This document shows, piece after piece, positions 8,470-17,510 of a DNA stretch of 64,000 nucleotides. The position numbers and the translations under genes were made by a program. The DNA comes from CAIQPS01 sp963783835 (GTDB lineage Bacteria; Actinomycetota; Thermoleophilia; RBG-16-64-13): NCBI GenBank assembly GCA_963783835.1, contig CAWAOX010000018.1, positions 158,025 through 222,024 of the forward strand, written 5' to 3'. Positions within the stretch are counted from its first letter, which is position 1, and each line of letters begins with the position of its first letter. The notes under the pieces were generated by a model. It was given only the letters and a program-made list of their open reading frames with translations. It ran no database searches and was not told the DNA's origin.

Positions 8470-9654
8470 TCAGTCGTCCGACGGCGGGCGGCCTCCGTGG
8501 CACGTGCACGATTGAGTGGCGAAGCCACTCGGATGGCACTTGACGCAGGCAAAGCTCCTGGCGCTGTGCTCTCCGGCCGGCGGGTGCCGGAAGTCCGCGG
8601 GCTTCCACCCTTTGGGAGTATGGCAGTCCGCACAGTCGGTAAGGCCGTCATGCTTGTCCCCGTGGCAGGAGACGCAGGCGGGGTCCGCCGCGGGAAACTG
8701 AGTCCCGGCGACGGTCGCCGCTCCCGGTTCGCTAACGTGGCAGTCGGCGCAGGATAGGCTTGCATGGGCGCCGACTCTGGGAAACGGATGCTCGAAATCG
8801 ACATCTTTCCACGCGGTGGGCATGTGGCAGCCCGCGCAGTCCGCCAAGCCCCCGTGCTTGTCCTCATGACACGACGCACACTCCGGGCCGGCCTGAGCGA
8901 GCTGGGTGCCCGCCATGTTCTGCACCCCCGGTTTGCTCACGTGGCAATCGGTGCAGGATAGGCCGGCGTGGGCGCCGGTCAGCGCGAAGGGATGACCGCT
9001 TGCCGCCGAGCTCCAACCGGTCATGGTGTGGCAGCTGCTGCATTCGCCCCTGGCCTCGTGCGGAGCCGCATGGCAGTACGAGCAGTTGTTGGGAGCGATG
9101 GTCCCGTCGTGGCACTCGAAACATGAGGACATCTTCGCCGGATCCACATACTCGGGGGGATTGACCGTCGTGTGGACGAAACGCACATGGCAACTGATGC
9201 AGTCGATATCGGAGTGCTTTTCGTGGGAGAACGTGACGGTCGGCAGGGTCGGGTCCGGAGGCGGGTCCTCGTGGCAGCGCAGGCAGCTCTCATCGGGGAT
9301 CTCCCGGGTCACAGCGAGCGGGGCGTCTGGATCGCCGGCGACGTGCACGTAGATCTCGCGGAACGAGCCTAGCTTCGTCTCGATATAGGGAATGGCGCCC
9401 GGAGGGATGTGGCAGTCGCGGCACTCAGCGCTGCTGTGTGTTGAGGCCTGCCAGCTCTCGTAGTACGGATCCATCTCGTGGCAGGTGTCGCAGAAGGAGC
9501 TGGCGCTGGTGTAGTGCGCGGTGACGAGCGCGGCGATGATGAGAACGACGATGACGGCCCCCGTGATGGAGAGGGCCATTACCCAGCGGCGACGCCTCTT
9601 GTGGCGCTTGACGGCCGGCTGGGTGGGACCTTTGGTCCGCTCGTCTTCGTCCAC
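8470..9654 (-). CDS. Membrane-anchored 14-heme cytochrome c with NapC/NirT-like N-terminus
   Basis: A 394-residue protein with a basic cytoplasmic N-terminus (KRHKRRRR at 16-23), one membrane helix at about 26-46 and an exported domain carrying 14 CXXCH heme motifs. A fifteenth site near the end is CTCH, one residue short. The first motifs (SFCDTCHEMDPYYESW and ECRDCHIPPG) resemble NapC/NirT quinol-oxidising cytochromes; later motifs lie in near-repeats of GAHASLSCADCHV type. It probably moves electrons from menaquinol to an outer acceptor, but the partner is not in the window. The GTG at 9654 is chosen because GGAGAGGG precedes it and a longer start would overlap the upstream gene. It lies 79 bases after the ABC ATPase gene. 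Confidence 0.88.
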   Translation of the reverse strand: MDEDERTKGPTQPAVKRHKRRRRWVMALSITGAVIVVLIIAALVTAHYTSASSFCDTCHEMDPYYESWQASTHSSAECRDCHIPPGAIPYIETKLGSFREIYVHVAGDPDAPLAVTREIPDESCLRCHEDPPPDPTLPTVTFSHEKHSDIDCISCHVRFVHTTVNPPEYVDPAKMSSCFECHDGTIAPNNCSYCHAAPHEARGECSSCHTMTGWSSAASGHPFALTGAHAGLSCTDCHVSKPGVQNMAGTQLAQAGPECASCHEDKHGGLADCAGCHMPTAWKDVDFEHPFPRVGAHASLSCADCHVSEPGAATVAGTQFPAADPACVSCHGDKHDGLTDCADCHTPKGWKPADFRHPPAGEHSARSFACVKCHPSGFATQSCTCHGGRPPSDD

Positions 9655-9733
9655 AACCGCCCTCTCCGAAAGGTCGCAAGGAGAAACCCCTCTCCAGCAC
9701 AGTAGTAGACGGGGTGCGGCAACGCAAGTGGCC

Positions 9734-11038
9734 TCAGCCGGGCGGAGCGGCGCTGAGCGACTCGACCGCCCCGCGGACATCCGCAAAACGGCCCGCGCCC
9801 GCGGCGAAAAGCTGCTCCACGAGTTCTGTCGCGCGGCCCTCGCTCAGATCCCGCTGTCCGATGGGGGGCGAATCGGCCACCAGCACTTCCTTGCCCGCCC
9901 GGGCGGCCGCGAGGGCGACAGTTAGGGGCTCGAGATTCCCCGGGCCGAAGAAGATCGGGGCGACGAAGACCACATCGGCCTCGTCAAGGTGCGTCTTCAA
10001 TTGCTGGACCGCTTCGGTCGGGAAGGCCTGGAACGGCGGGGCGGCTATCACCTCGAGCTCATACCGCTGGGCGGTGGCGTAGTCGGTATCGAACACGCTG
10101 ACGATGCCGACCGTCGGCGAGAACCCGTGCAGGACGAGTTCCTCGATCAGCTCCGAGGCCGCGCCGCCACCGGCGATCACGTGCACTCGTTTCTCGCCCG
10201 CGCCTCCGGCGCCCCCCGTGGCTCCGCCTTCCGAGGCGCGCGACCACAGAGGAGTGAGGTATGGTCGCCTGCCCTGACGGTGGACCGCCACCCTCACCCT
10301 GAAGACCTCCAAGATCAGCCGGGGATCGAGGATCTCTTCCGGTGCTCCCCGTGCCGCGATATGCCCGGTGTCAAGCAGGAGGAGCTGGTCGCAATACTGG
10401 GCCGCCATGTTGAGGTCGTGCAGCACGACCACGATGGTCTTGCCCGCGGCGTGGAGCTGTCCCAGCAACTGCATGACCTCGAGCTGGTGGTTCAGGTCGA
10501 GGTTGTTGAGGGGCTCGTCGAGCAGCAGGACCGGGGTCTCCTGGGCCAGGGTCTGGGCGATCAGAGCCCGCTGCCGCTCGCCTCCAGAGAGTTGGGTGAC
10601 CAGCCGACCTGCTAGCCCGGTCATCCCCGTCGCCTCGAGCGCGGAGGCCACAGCCATCTGCTCGGCCTCGGTGCCGCCCCCCGCGCCTCGCCGCCCGAGC
10701 GGGTGCGCGTAGCGCCCCATGGCGACCATCTCTTCAACGGTAAAGCTAAAGTCGAGGGTGAACTGCTGGGGGACGACCCCGACGAGGCGGGCCACCTCGG
10801 TCGCCCTGTAGCCGGAGAGCGGCCGATCCTGGAGCAGGACGTTCCCGGCGTGCGGGTGGATGGCGCCGGTGAGCACCCGAAGCAGAGTGGTCTTCCCCGA
10901 CCCGTTGGGCCCGAGGATCCCGAGGAAGGCGCCGGTAGGGACATCGAGGTCGAGCGGGCCGAGCACGAGGCGGGCGCCGTAGCTGACCTGGAGTCCCGTC
11001 AGGCGATAGACGCTGCGCATCTCCGTCGAGCCGGCCAT
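9734..11038 (-). CDS. btuD: Cobalamin-type ABC transporter ATPase with extra C-terminal domain
   Basis: Residues 7-270 are an ABC ATPase of the BtuD/FecE class: Walker A GPNGSGKTT at 43-51, signature LSGGERQR near 147, Walker B VLLLDEP and the switch His in VVLHDLN. After a Gly/Ala linker near residue 285 comes about 140 residues starting RVHVIAGGGAASELIEEL, which looks like an alpha/beta Rossmann-like domain with no motif that I can name. A typical BtuD is about 250 residues, so this is a fusion. The ATG at 11038 lies one base after the permease stop. The substrate is inferred from the riboswitch upstream of the operon. Confidence 0.85.
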   Translation of the reverse strand: MAGSTEMRSVYRLTGLQVSYGARLVLGPLDLDVPTGAFLGILGPNGSGKTTLLRVLTGAIHPHAGNVLLQDRPLSGYRATEVARLVGVVPQQFTLDFSFTVEEMVAMGRYAHPLGRRGAGGGTEAEQMAVASALEATGMTGLAGRLVTQLSGGERQRALIAQTLAQETPVLLLDEPLNNLDLNHQLEVMQLLGQLHAAGKTIVVVLHDLNMAAQYCDQLLLLDTGHIAARGAPEEILDPRLILEVFRVRVAVHRQGRRPYLTPLWSRASEGGATGGAGGAGEKRVHVIAGGGAASELIEELVLHGFSPTVGIVSVFDTDYATAQRYELEVIAAPPFQAFPTEAVQQLKTHLDEADVVFVAPIFFGPGNLEPLTVALAAARAGKEVLVADSPPIGQRDLSEGRATELVEQLFAAGAGRFADVRGAVESLSAAPPG

Positions 11039-11039
11039 C

Positions 11040-12080
11040 CTACACGCCCTTTCGGGAACGCAGAAGATAGAGGAAGAACGGGCCCCCGACGGCCGCGGTG
11101 ATGATGCCGACGGGGATCTCCGCGGGAGCCAGCGCCGTCCGGGCCACCGTATCGGCGGCAAGCAGCAGCAGGGCCCCGAACACGGCCGACGCCGGCAGCA
11201 GTCTGCGGTGGTCCGGTCCCACCAGGATGCGCATGATATGGGGCACCATCAGACCGATGAAGCCTATGAGCCCGGCGAAGGCGACAGCGGCCGCGGTGGT
11301 GAGCGACGCGGCGATCATCAGGTTGCGGCGGGTGCGCTGCCCGTCGACCCCCAGTTCCCTCGCGCGCTCCTCGCCCATCAGCAACAGGTTCAGCCTTCGC
11401 GACATGAACATCATGTAGGTGAAGCCGACGGCTACGACCGGTAGGACGATGTACACCTTGTTCCAGGTAGCGGTGGTGAGGCCCCCCATGAGCCACACGA
11501 CCACCGTATGCAGGTCGCTCTCGGTGGCCACCATGAGGAACGAGATGATCGCGGTCAGGGTCGATCCCACGGCGACGCCCGATAGGAGCAGGGACGCGCC
11601 CGCGGTCTTTCCGGAGAAGGTGGCCAGGCGGTAGACAAGGAAGGCCGCGGCCGTGGCGCCGACGAAGGCGAGCAGGGGGAGGCCGTAGATGCCAAAGCTC
11701 GCCAAGGGTCTGAAGACGATGGCGATCGTCGCGCCCAAGCCCGCGCCGGCAGACACGCCAAGCAGGTAGGGCTCGGCCAGCGGGTTGCGGAAGACCCCCT
11801 GGAACGAGGCCCCGGCCGTGGACAGGGCCACTCCTACGAGGAGGGCGAGTACGATCCGGGGTAGCCGGAGACTGAGGAGCAGACGGGGCGCCCAGTCGGG
11901 ATAGTCGCCGGTCGCATCGCCGCCGCTGACCAGGAGGCCTCCAAGAGCTCGGAGAACCTCGCCCACCGACAGCCCGGCCGCCCCGACCATCGTCGAGACG
12001 AGGACGACCACGACCAGCGCGGCCACCAGGGCCATCATGACCAGACGGTAGGTCCTGCGGCGATCGGCGCCGGCTATCAC
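11040..12080 (-). CDS. btuC: Cobalamin-type ABC transporter permease (BtuC/FecCD family)
   Basis: A 346-residue integral membrane protein with about ten hydrophobic helices and FecCD-family landmarks: RLPRIVLALLVGVALSTAG, FRNPLAEPYLLGVSAGAGLG and GFIGLMVPHIMR followed by LVGPDHRR. It forms the membrane channel for the binding protein and ATPase on either side. The GTG at 12080 follows AGGAGGAATC, and the resulting length matches the family. The gene lies between btuF-like and btuD-like genes in one operon. Confidence 0.9.
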   Translation of the reverse strand: MIAGADRRRTYRLVMMALVAALVVVVLVSTMVGAAGLSVGEVLRALGGLLVSGGDATGDYPDWAPRLLLSLRLPRIVLALLVGVALSTAGASFQGVFRNPLAEPYLLGVSAGAGLGATIAIVFRPLASFGIYGLPLLAFVGATAAAFLVYRLATFSGKTAGASLLLSGVAVGSTLTAIISFLMVATESDLHTVVVWLMGGLTTATWNKVYIVLPVVAVGFTYMMFMSRRLNLLLMGEERARELGVDGQRTRRNLMIAASLTTAAAVAFAGLIGFIGLMVPHIMRILVGPDHRRLLPASAVFGALLLLAADTVARTALAPAEIPVGIITAAVGGPFFLYLLRSRKGV

Positions 12081-12192
12081 GCGCGATTCCTCCTGTCTAG
12101 ACCTGGGCGCGGCGGGCGCTTCGCGGCCCGCCGCGCCGTCCGGCGCCGGCTCCCGGCCGGGGAGCCGGCGCCAGACGGTCGCGATGCTCGGG

Positions 12193-13299
12193 CTAGAAGG
12201 CCTCCGGGTGAATGGCCTTGGCCAGCGTCTCGACACCCACGCCTATGCGGGGTCCCGGCTGGGTGACCACTACATCGTCGATGAGGGAGACCGCCCCCTC
12301 CTTGACCGCGGTCAGATTGGCGAAGCGGGGATCGGACGTGAACTCCTCGACACTCTTGTAGGTGCTGCTCGGAAGCAGGATCACGTCCGGATCGGCCGCT
12401 ACGAGCTGCTCGGGCGTGAACTGGAAGTAGGCCTGTCCGGCAGCCGGCGAACCCGCCATGGACCCGACGTTGGTCGCGCCCACGAGCTTGAGCAGCTCAT
12501 CGACAAACGAGCCGGAGCCGGCGGTCCAGAGGGTGTTGTCGAGCGCATAGAAGACCTTCGGCGAGTAATCGAGCTTTGAAGTGACGTCGGTCACGGCTTT
12601 GATCTGGGCCTTGATCGAGTCCACCACTTCGGTTGCTTTGCCGGTCGCGCCCGTTGCCGCGCCCACCGTGGTGATGTTCGCGTAGATCTGCTCGAGGGTC
12701 ATGGGGTTGAGGATCAGTACCGGCGCTCCCGCCTTCTGCACGGGGGCCAGGGCTTCCTCGTTGCCCGAATAGCCGACCACCAGGTCGGGGCTGAGGGCCA
12801 TGATGGCCTCGGTGTTCGCCTGGAAGTCGCCGATCTTGGCTATGCTCGCCGCCTCCGGGGGCTCACCGGGCAGGGACGTCGTGCCGACCACCCTGTCGCC
12901 CACGCCGAGCGCGAAGAGCGTCCAGGTATTGGCCGGAGCGGTGGAGACGATGCTCATAGGCTTGGCTTCGACGGTCACGCTGTTGCCGTTGTCGTCGGTG
13001 ACCGTGACCGGGAAAGTCCCCTCGGCCGGTTGAGCGACGGTCGAGGCGGTCGTCTCTGTCGGAGCAGCGGTAGTCGAGGTCTCAGCGGGAGCCGCTGTGG
13101 AGGCGGTCGTGGCGGGTGAGGCCGTCGTCTCGGTCGACGCTGTGTCCGACCCGCACCCGGCCACAAGCAGGGCGCTGCTGAGAAGCAGCACCAAGGCGAC
13201 GAGCAACGCGAGTGGGACGAAGGGGAGATGGGTGCGCCGCCGCGAGGGTGGCAGATCTGGCCCCGCCGTGGAACGGCGTGGCCTGGGATGTCCGGTCAT
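12193..13299 (-). CDS. btuF: Cobalamin-type ABC transporter substrate-binding lipoprotein
   Basis: A 368-residue class III binding protein. Its Sec lipoprotein signal has the lipobox LVAGC with Cys49, followed by a Thr/Ala-rich linker of about 40 residues. The mature part has the BtuF/FecB pattern: a strand leading to IVSTAPANTWTLFALG, SPDLVVGYSGN and GPRIGVGVETLAKAIHP at the end. The ATG at 13299 is preceded by AAAGGAG. A cobalamin riboswitch lies in the leader, so a corrinoid is the likely ligand; heme or siderophore is less likely. Confidence 0.88.
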   Translation of the reverse strand: MTGHPRPRRSTAGPDLPPSRRRTHLPFVPLALLVALVLLLSSALLVAGCGSDTASTETTASPATTASTAAPAETSTTAAPTETTASTVAQPAEGTFPVTVTDDNGNSVTVEAKPMSIVSTAPANTWTLFALGVGDRVVGTTSLPGEPPEAASIAKIGDFQANTEAIMALSPDLVVGYSGNEEALAPVQKAGAPVLILNPMTLEQIYANITTVGAATGATGKATEVVDSIKAQIKAVTDVTSKLDYSPKVFYALDNTLWTAGSGSFVDELLKLVGATNVGSMAGSPAAGQAYFQFTPEQLVAADPDVILLPSSTYKSVEEFTSDPRFANLTAVKEGAVSLIDDVVVTQPGPRIGVGVETLAKAIHPEAF

Positions 13300-13454
13300 G
13301 CGGACTCCTTTCGGTTCGACATATGGTCAAGGCCCGCAAGATGGTGGAGAGCAGGTTGGCTACTCCCCGGCCTGACCAGGTAGCGGTCGAACCGAGTTGG
13401 CGCCCCGACGACATCGGGGCGGAGTCGCTCTCTCCACGGAAAGCGTCTGCTCCT

Positions 13455-13618
13455 CCTCCGTAGCAGGTATCTGGCTCCCGAGAACCCGCCGCCCGCCCGG
13501 CGCCGCCTTTCGGCGGGCCTTCGCTGGCGAACAGGACCTCGGTTACAGTGGCGGGACCGCGCCGGCTTCTCACCGGCTTCCCTCTCGGCCTCGGCGAACC
13601 GAGGCCTGACTGCGGAGG
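13455..13618 (-). promoter_or_regulatory. Cobalamin riboswitch
   Basis: The minus-strand leader of the btuF-like gene has the conserved AdoCbl riboswitch elements in order: the GGGAAGCCGGTGAGAAGCCGG segment (split here by its loop), the B12 box GCCACTGT at 13546-13553 and GAGCCAGATACC near 13466-13477. A closing P1 stem pairs CCTCCG (13613-13618) with CGGAGG (13455-13460). Downstream, CCCCGA and TCGGGG near 13415 could form the expression-platform hairpin. It should lower expression of the importer when cobalamin is plentiful. Confidence 0.9.
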
Positions 13619-13720
13619 CACCATGCTTGCAGAGCGGACTCTAGCATTTCGATGTCTGTGCGTCCATGCCGGGACGGCGGGCGCCGGGCGGCTCGGTGCC
13701 GCTTTTGGTACGCTGGTCCG

Positions 13721-14032
13721 GTGAGAAGCTCGGTCAGCATAGTGTTGTTCTTCCTCTTGAGCGGTTTCTTTCTCGCCGCTCTAATGGGGGCCATCGAGCG
13801 GAACCGCAGGCTTATCGGGATCGCCGGGGCCTGCCTGGTAGTCCTGGTGTGCATCATCGTGTTCGTCAAGCCGGTCCAGTTGCCGTCGCTCTCGGATCTA
13901 CGGCACGGCACGACGACGACTACAGCGACGACCGCCGGGCCGAGCAGCGCGGCTCCGGCTGCGGCGGCGACTCCGGCCGCGACACCGGCGACGTCGGGCA
14001 CGAGTTCCACCGCCGCTCCCTCGGGGTACTGA
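13721..14032 (+). CDS. Small membrane protein with Thr/Ala-rich tail upstream of purM
   Basis: A 103-residue protein with two hydrophobic helices (about residues 5-22 and 32-48) split by a short basic loop (ERNRRL), then a low-complexity Thr/Ala/Pro/Ser tail that is probably outside the membrane. No family is recognised. The GTG at 13721 gives a protein that begins at the first helix; longer in-frame starts add an Arg-rich stretch overlapping the riboswitch region. It ends 13 bases before purM and is likely co-transcribed with it. Confidence 0.55.
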   Translation: MRSSVSIVLFFLLSGFFLAALMGAIERNRRLIGIAGACLVVLVCIIVFVKPVQLPSLSDLRHGTTTTTATTAGPSSAAPAAAATPAATPATSGTSSTAAPSGY

Positions 14033-14045
14033 GCGGAGGTGGCGC

Positions 14046-15129
14046 TTGTTCGATAAACCCGACAACGTCTTCCCCATCCACGCCGAGCACTCGGTGGACA
14101 TGAGCTACCGGCAGGCCGGGGTGGACATCGAGGCGGGGGAGGAGGCCGTCCGCCTGATCAAGGCCGACGCCGAGAGCACCTACATCCCCGGAGTGCTTGG
14201 TTCCATCGGGGGCTTCGCCGGGATGTTCCAGCTTCCCAGCGGCCTGCAGGAGCCCGTGCTGGTGACGTCCACCGACGGCGTCGGCACCAAGCTGCTGCTC
14301 GCGCAGGAGACCGGCCGTCTCGACACCATCGGCATCGACCTGGTGGCGATGTCGGTAAACGACGTCCTCACGGTCGGGGCCCGTCCCATCCTCTTCCTCG
14401 ACTACGTCGCCGTCGGCCGGCTGCTGCCCGCCGAGATGGCGCGTATCGTGGCCGGCGTGGCCGAAGGCTGCCGCCAGGCGGGGTGCGCGCTCGTCGGCGG
14501 GGAGATGGCCGAGATGCCCGGGCTCTACTCTCCGGGGGAATTCGATGTGGCCGGTTTCTGCGTCGGTCTGGCGGAGCGGAGCAAGCTGATCGACGGCTCC
14601 ACCGTCCAGGAGGGCGACGCGGTCCTGGGCCTCGCTTCCAGCGGCTTCCATTCCAACGGCTACTCGCTGGTCCGGAAAGTGCTCGAGGTCAACGACCTGC
14701 AACCGGGAGACCGCTTCCCCGCACATGACGGAGACGATCGCCGACAGCCTCCTGCAGCCCACGCGCATCTACGTCCGCAGCGTGCTGCGGCTGCTCGACG
14801 GAGGTGTTCCGGTCAGGGCGATGGCGCACATAACCGGGGGCGGCATGATCGGGAACCTATCCCGGGTCATCCCCGACGGCCTTTCTGCCCGCCTCCACTT
14901 CAGTCATTGGAAGATCCCGCCGATGTTCAGGGCTATCCAGCATCTGGGCGACATCGCCGACGAGGAGATGTTCGCCACTTTCAACATGGGCGTCGGCTAC
15001 GTTCTGATCGTCCCCGAGACTTCGTCGTCGGGCGCCCGGGACTTATTGACTCAGGGGGGCGAAGAGGTGATCGAGTTGGGCGAGATAGCCACCGGTCCGG
15101 CCAAGGTGACGCTGGGAGGTCTGCTGTGA
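14046..15129 (+). CDS. purM: Phosphoribosylformylglycinamidine cyclo-ligase, frameshifted
   Basis: AIR synthetase, which closes the imidazole ring. The first frame (14046 to about 14722) has MSYRQAGVDIEAGEEAV, TSTDGVGTKL, VNDVLTVGARP, GGEMAEMPG and GLASSGFHSNGYSLV. The rest (ETIADSLLQPTRIYV, AHITGGGMIGNLSRV, FNMGVGYVLIV) is in the +1 frame from about 14725. A one-base change near the CCCC at 14717-14721 explains this. Together the parts make a normal protein of about 360 residues. A sequencing error is likely because the flanking reading is otherwise perfect. The TTG at 14046 has GGAGG upstream; an ATG at 14100 is the alternative start. Confidence 0.88.
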
Positions 15130-15929
15130 CGGCGGGGCCTGACAGCGACGGCGCGGGCGTCGGCGGAGCGGCCGCCGCGGCGCCGGGGGAAGAGCCGATC
15201 TTCCGCATCGCCGTCCTGGCGTCGGGGAGCGGCTCCAACCTTCAGGCGATAATCGATCGAGTGCACCGCTCGCGGTTCGAGGTGTTCGACACCGGTGAGG
15301 ACGTGGCGTATGGCGACGAGGTGGCCCGACGCCAGGACGAGCAGCCGGCCGGTGACGCGCCGGTCGGGCCGGCCGAGGCTGGAGAGCCCGGCTTGCCGCG
15401 GATCGAGATCATCCTCGTCATCAGCGACATAGCCGGAGCCCGAGCCATCGAGCGCGCGGAGCGGGCAGGCATCCGCACCGCGGTCATCCCGGTGCGCGAC
15501 TTCAAGGATCGGGACGAGCACGACCTTGCCCTCGTCACCAGGCTCTGCGAAGCGGAGCCCGACTTGGTGGTGCTCGCCGGATACATGCGCATCGTGTCGC
15601 CCGCGGTGCTCAAGGCCTTCCCCTGGCGGGTGATAAACCTGCATCCCGCGCTTCTGCCGGCCTTTCCGGGGACGCACTCCATCAGCGACGCGGTCCGCTA
15701 CGGGGTCAAGGTGACAGGGGTGACGGTCCATTTCGTCGACCCGGGTGTCGACACCGGCCCCGTGATCGCGCAGGAGGCGGTGCGGGTGGAGGACGGGGAC
15801 ACCCCGGAGACTCTGGCGGCGCGCATCCACGAGGTGGAGCACCGGTTGCTCCCGGCGACCATCCGTCTCATCGCGGCGGGGCGGGTGAAGCCGCCGCTTC
15901 CGGGAAGCCGGGTAGTGCAGGTAGACTGA
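15126..15929 (+). CDS. purN: Phosphoribosylglycinamide formyltransferase with extended loop
   Basis: A 267-residue GAR transformylase using 10-formyl-tetrahydrofolate. It has VLASGSGSNLQAIIDRV (residues 30-46), the catalytic INLHPALLPAFPGTH region and VDTGPVIAQEAV. Two oddities: a 24-residue Ala/Gly-rich N-terminus and an extra segment of about 46 mostly polar residues (47-92) between the phosphate-binding loop and the second strand, where normal PurN has only a short helix and loop. The length is therefore about 60 residues above the usual 205. The GTG overlaps the purM stop (GTGA). Confidence 0.92.
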   Translation: MTAGPDSDGAGVGGAAAAAPGEEPIFRIAVLASGSGSNLQAIIDRVHRSRFEVFDTGEDVAYGDEVARRQDEQPAGDAPVGPAEAGEPGLPRIEIILVISDIAGARAIERAERAGIRTAVIPVRDFKDRDEHDLALVTRLCEAEPDLVVLAGYMRIVSPAVLKAFPWRVINLHPALLPAFPGTHSISDAVRYGVKVTGVTVHFVDPGVDTGPVIAQEAVRVEDGDTPETLAARIHEVEHRLLPATIRLIAAGRVKPPLPGSRVVQVD

Positions 15930-15966
15930 GGGACGAGTGAGGACGGAACGAGGGAGGTAGGAGACG

Positions 15967-17505
15967 GTGAAGGTCGCACGGGCGCTGGTTTCGGTATCGG
16001 ATAAAAAGGATCTCGAGTCCTTTGTGCGTGGCCTGGTCGAGCTGGGGATCGAAGTGATCTCCACGGGAGGTACGGCCCGCCACCTCAAGGAGGCCGGGCT
16101 GCCGATCACCGGGATCTCCCAGGTCACCGGGTTCCCCGAGATCATGGACGGACGGGTCAAGACGCTGCATCCCGCTATCCACGGCGGCATTCTCGCCGAC
16201 CGGGATCGTCCCAGTCACATGAAGGCCATCGCCGAACTGGGCATCAAGCCCATCGACCTGGTGGTCGTCAACCTCTACCCGTTCGAGGCGACCGTGGCCC
16301 AGCGCGGGGTGAGCGAAGAAGAGGCGATCGAGAACATCGACATCGGCGGCCCCACGATGGTCCGCGCCGCGGCGAAGAACTTCGGCGGCGTGGGTATCGT
16401 CACCGACCCGGCGGACTACGCCCCGGTGCTGGACGAGCTCCAGGCGAACAAGGCCGAGCTGTCGTACGAGACCCGGCGCAAGCTGGCTGCGAAGGCCTTC
16501 CATCACACCGCTCACTACGACTCGGCCATCGCCACTTGGTTCGGGGAACGGGACGCCGATTTCCCCGAATATCTGATGCTCGATCTGGCAAAGGTCAGCG
16601 ACCTGCGCTACGGGGAGAACCCCCACCAAAGGGCGGCCTGGTACGCGTCGGTGGGTGCCGACGGCGAATCGGCGGGGGCGTTGGAGCAACTGCACGGACA
16701 GCGGATGTCCTTCAACAACCTGCTGGATCTCGATGCCGCGCGGCGGTGCCTGGACGAGTTCACCCTGCCCTGCTCGGTGATCGTCAAGCACAACAACCCG
16801 TGCGGGGTGGCGGTGGCCGAGAGCGCGACTACCGCGTACGAGAAGGCTCTCTCCTGCGATCCGGTGTCGGCGTTCGGGGGCGTGATCGCTATCAACCGGG
16901 TGGTCGACGAAGCCCTCGCCCGGCTGCTCTCCACCAACTTCGTCGAGGTGCTGTGGGCGCCAGGGTACACCGAAGAGGCCATGGAGATCCTGACGCTCAA
17001 GAAGGACATCCGCATACTCACCGGCCAGGTCAACCGCGACACCTGCGGCACCTTCGACATGAAGCGGGTGTACGGCGGCATGCTCATCCAGGACTGGGAC
17101 TGCGAGGTCGACCAGCGCGACAACATGCACGTCGTCACCTCCCGGCATCCGACCGAAGAGGAGTGGGGCGATCTGCTCTTCGCCTGGCGGGTGTCGAAGC
17201 ACACGAAGTCGAACGCCATCATCCTGGTCAAGGACCTCATGACGATCGGCGTCGGTGCAGGGCAGATGAGCCGGGTAGATTCGGCCAACCTCGCCGTGAG
17301 CCGGGCCCGCTTCCCGCTGGCGGGATCGGCCGTCGCCTCAGACGCCTTCTTCCCGTTCCCGGATGCCCTGGAAGTAGCGGTGAACGCCGGAGCCACCTGC
17401 GTGATCCACCCCGGAGGCTCCATCCGCGACGACCAGTCGCTGGCTCTGGCGGAGGCTCGGGGGATGGCCATGGTGGTCACCGGGCGTCGCCACTTCCGGC
17501 ACTAA
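15967..17505 (+). CDS. purH: Bifunctional AICAR formyltransferase / IMP cyclohydrolase
   Basis: The last two steps to IMP in one 512-residue protein. The N-terminal MGS-like cyclohydrolase domain has ALVSVSDKKDLESF, ISTGGTARHL and DGRVKTLHP. The C-terminal transformylase has LRYGENPHQ, FNNLLDLDAA, KHNNPCGVA near residue 274 and DAFFPFPDALE, and ends in HPGGSIRDD. The GTG at 15967 follows GGAGGTAGGAGAC. It is the last gene of the purine cluster and is followed by a strong palindrome. Confidence 0.96.
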   Translation: MKVARALVSVSDKKDLESFVRGLVELGIEVISTGGTARHLKEAGLPITGISQVTGFPEIMDGRVKTLHPAIHGGILADRDRPSHMKAIAELGIKPIDLVVVNLYPFEATVAQRGVSEEEAIENIDIGGPTMVRAAAKNFGGVGIVTDPADYAPVLDELQANKAELSYETRRKLAAKAFHHTAHYDSAIATWFGERDADFPEYLMLDLAKVSDLRYGENPHQRAAWYASVGADGESAGALEQLHGQRMSFNNLLDLDAARRCLDEFTLPCSVIVKHNNPCGVAVAESATTAYEKALSCDPVSAFGGVIAINRVVDEALARLLSTNFVEVLWAPGYTEEAMEILTLKKDIRILTGQVNRDTCGTFDMKRVYGGMLIQDWDCEVDQRDNMHVVTSRHPTEEEWGDLLFAWRVSKHTKSNAIILVKDLMTIGVGAGQMSRVDSANLAVSRARFPLAGSAVASDAFFPFPDALEVAVNAGATCVIHPGGSIRDDQSLALAEARGMAMVVTGRRHFRH

Positions 17506-17510
17506 GAGTG

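Noticed and set aside
11040..13299. Iron-siderophore importer
   Set aside because: The families overlap, but the well-formed cobalamin riboswitch in the leader favours a corrinoid.
14046..15929. A PurM-PurN fusion protein read in one frame
   Set aside because: From about residue 229 to the PurN start the frame is Arg/His-rich nonsense, while the true PurM C-terminus lies in the +1 frame with its own stop overlapping the purN start.
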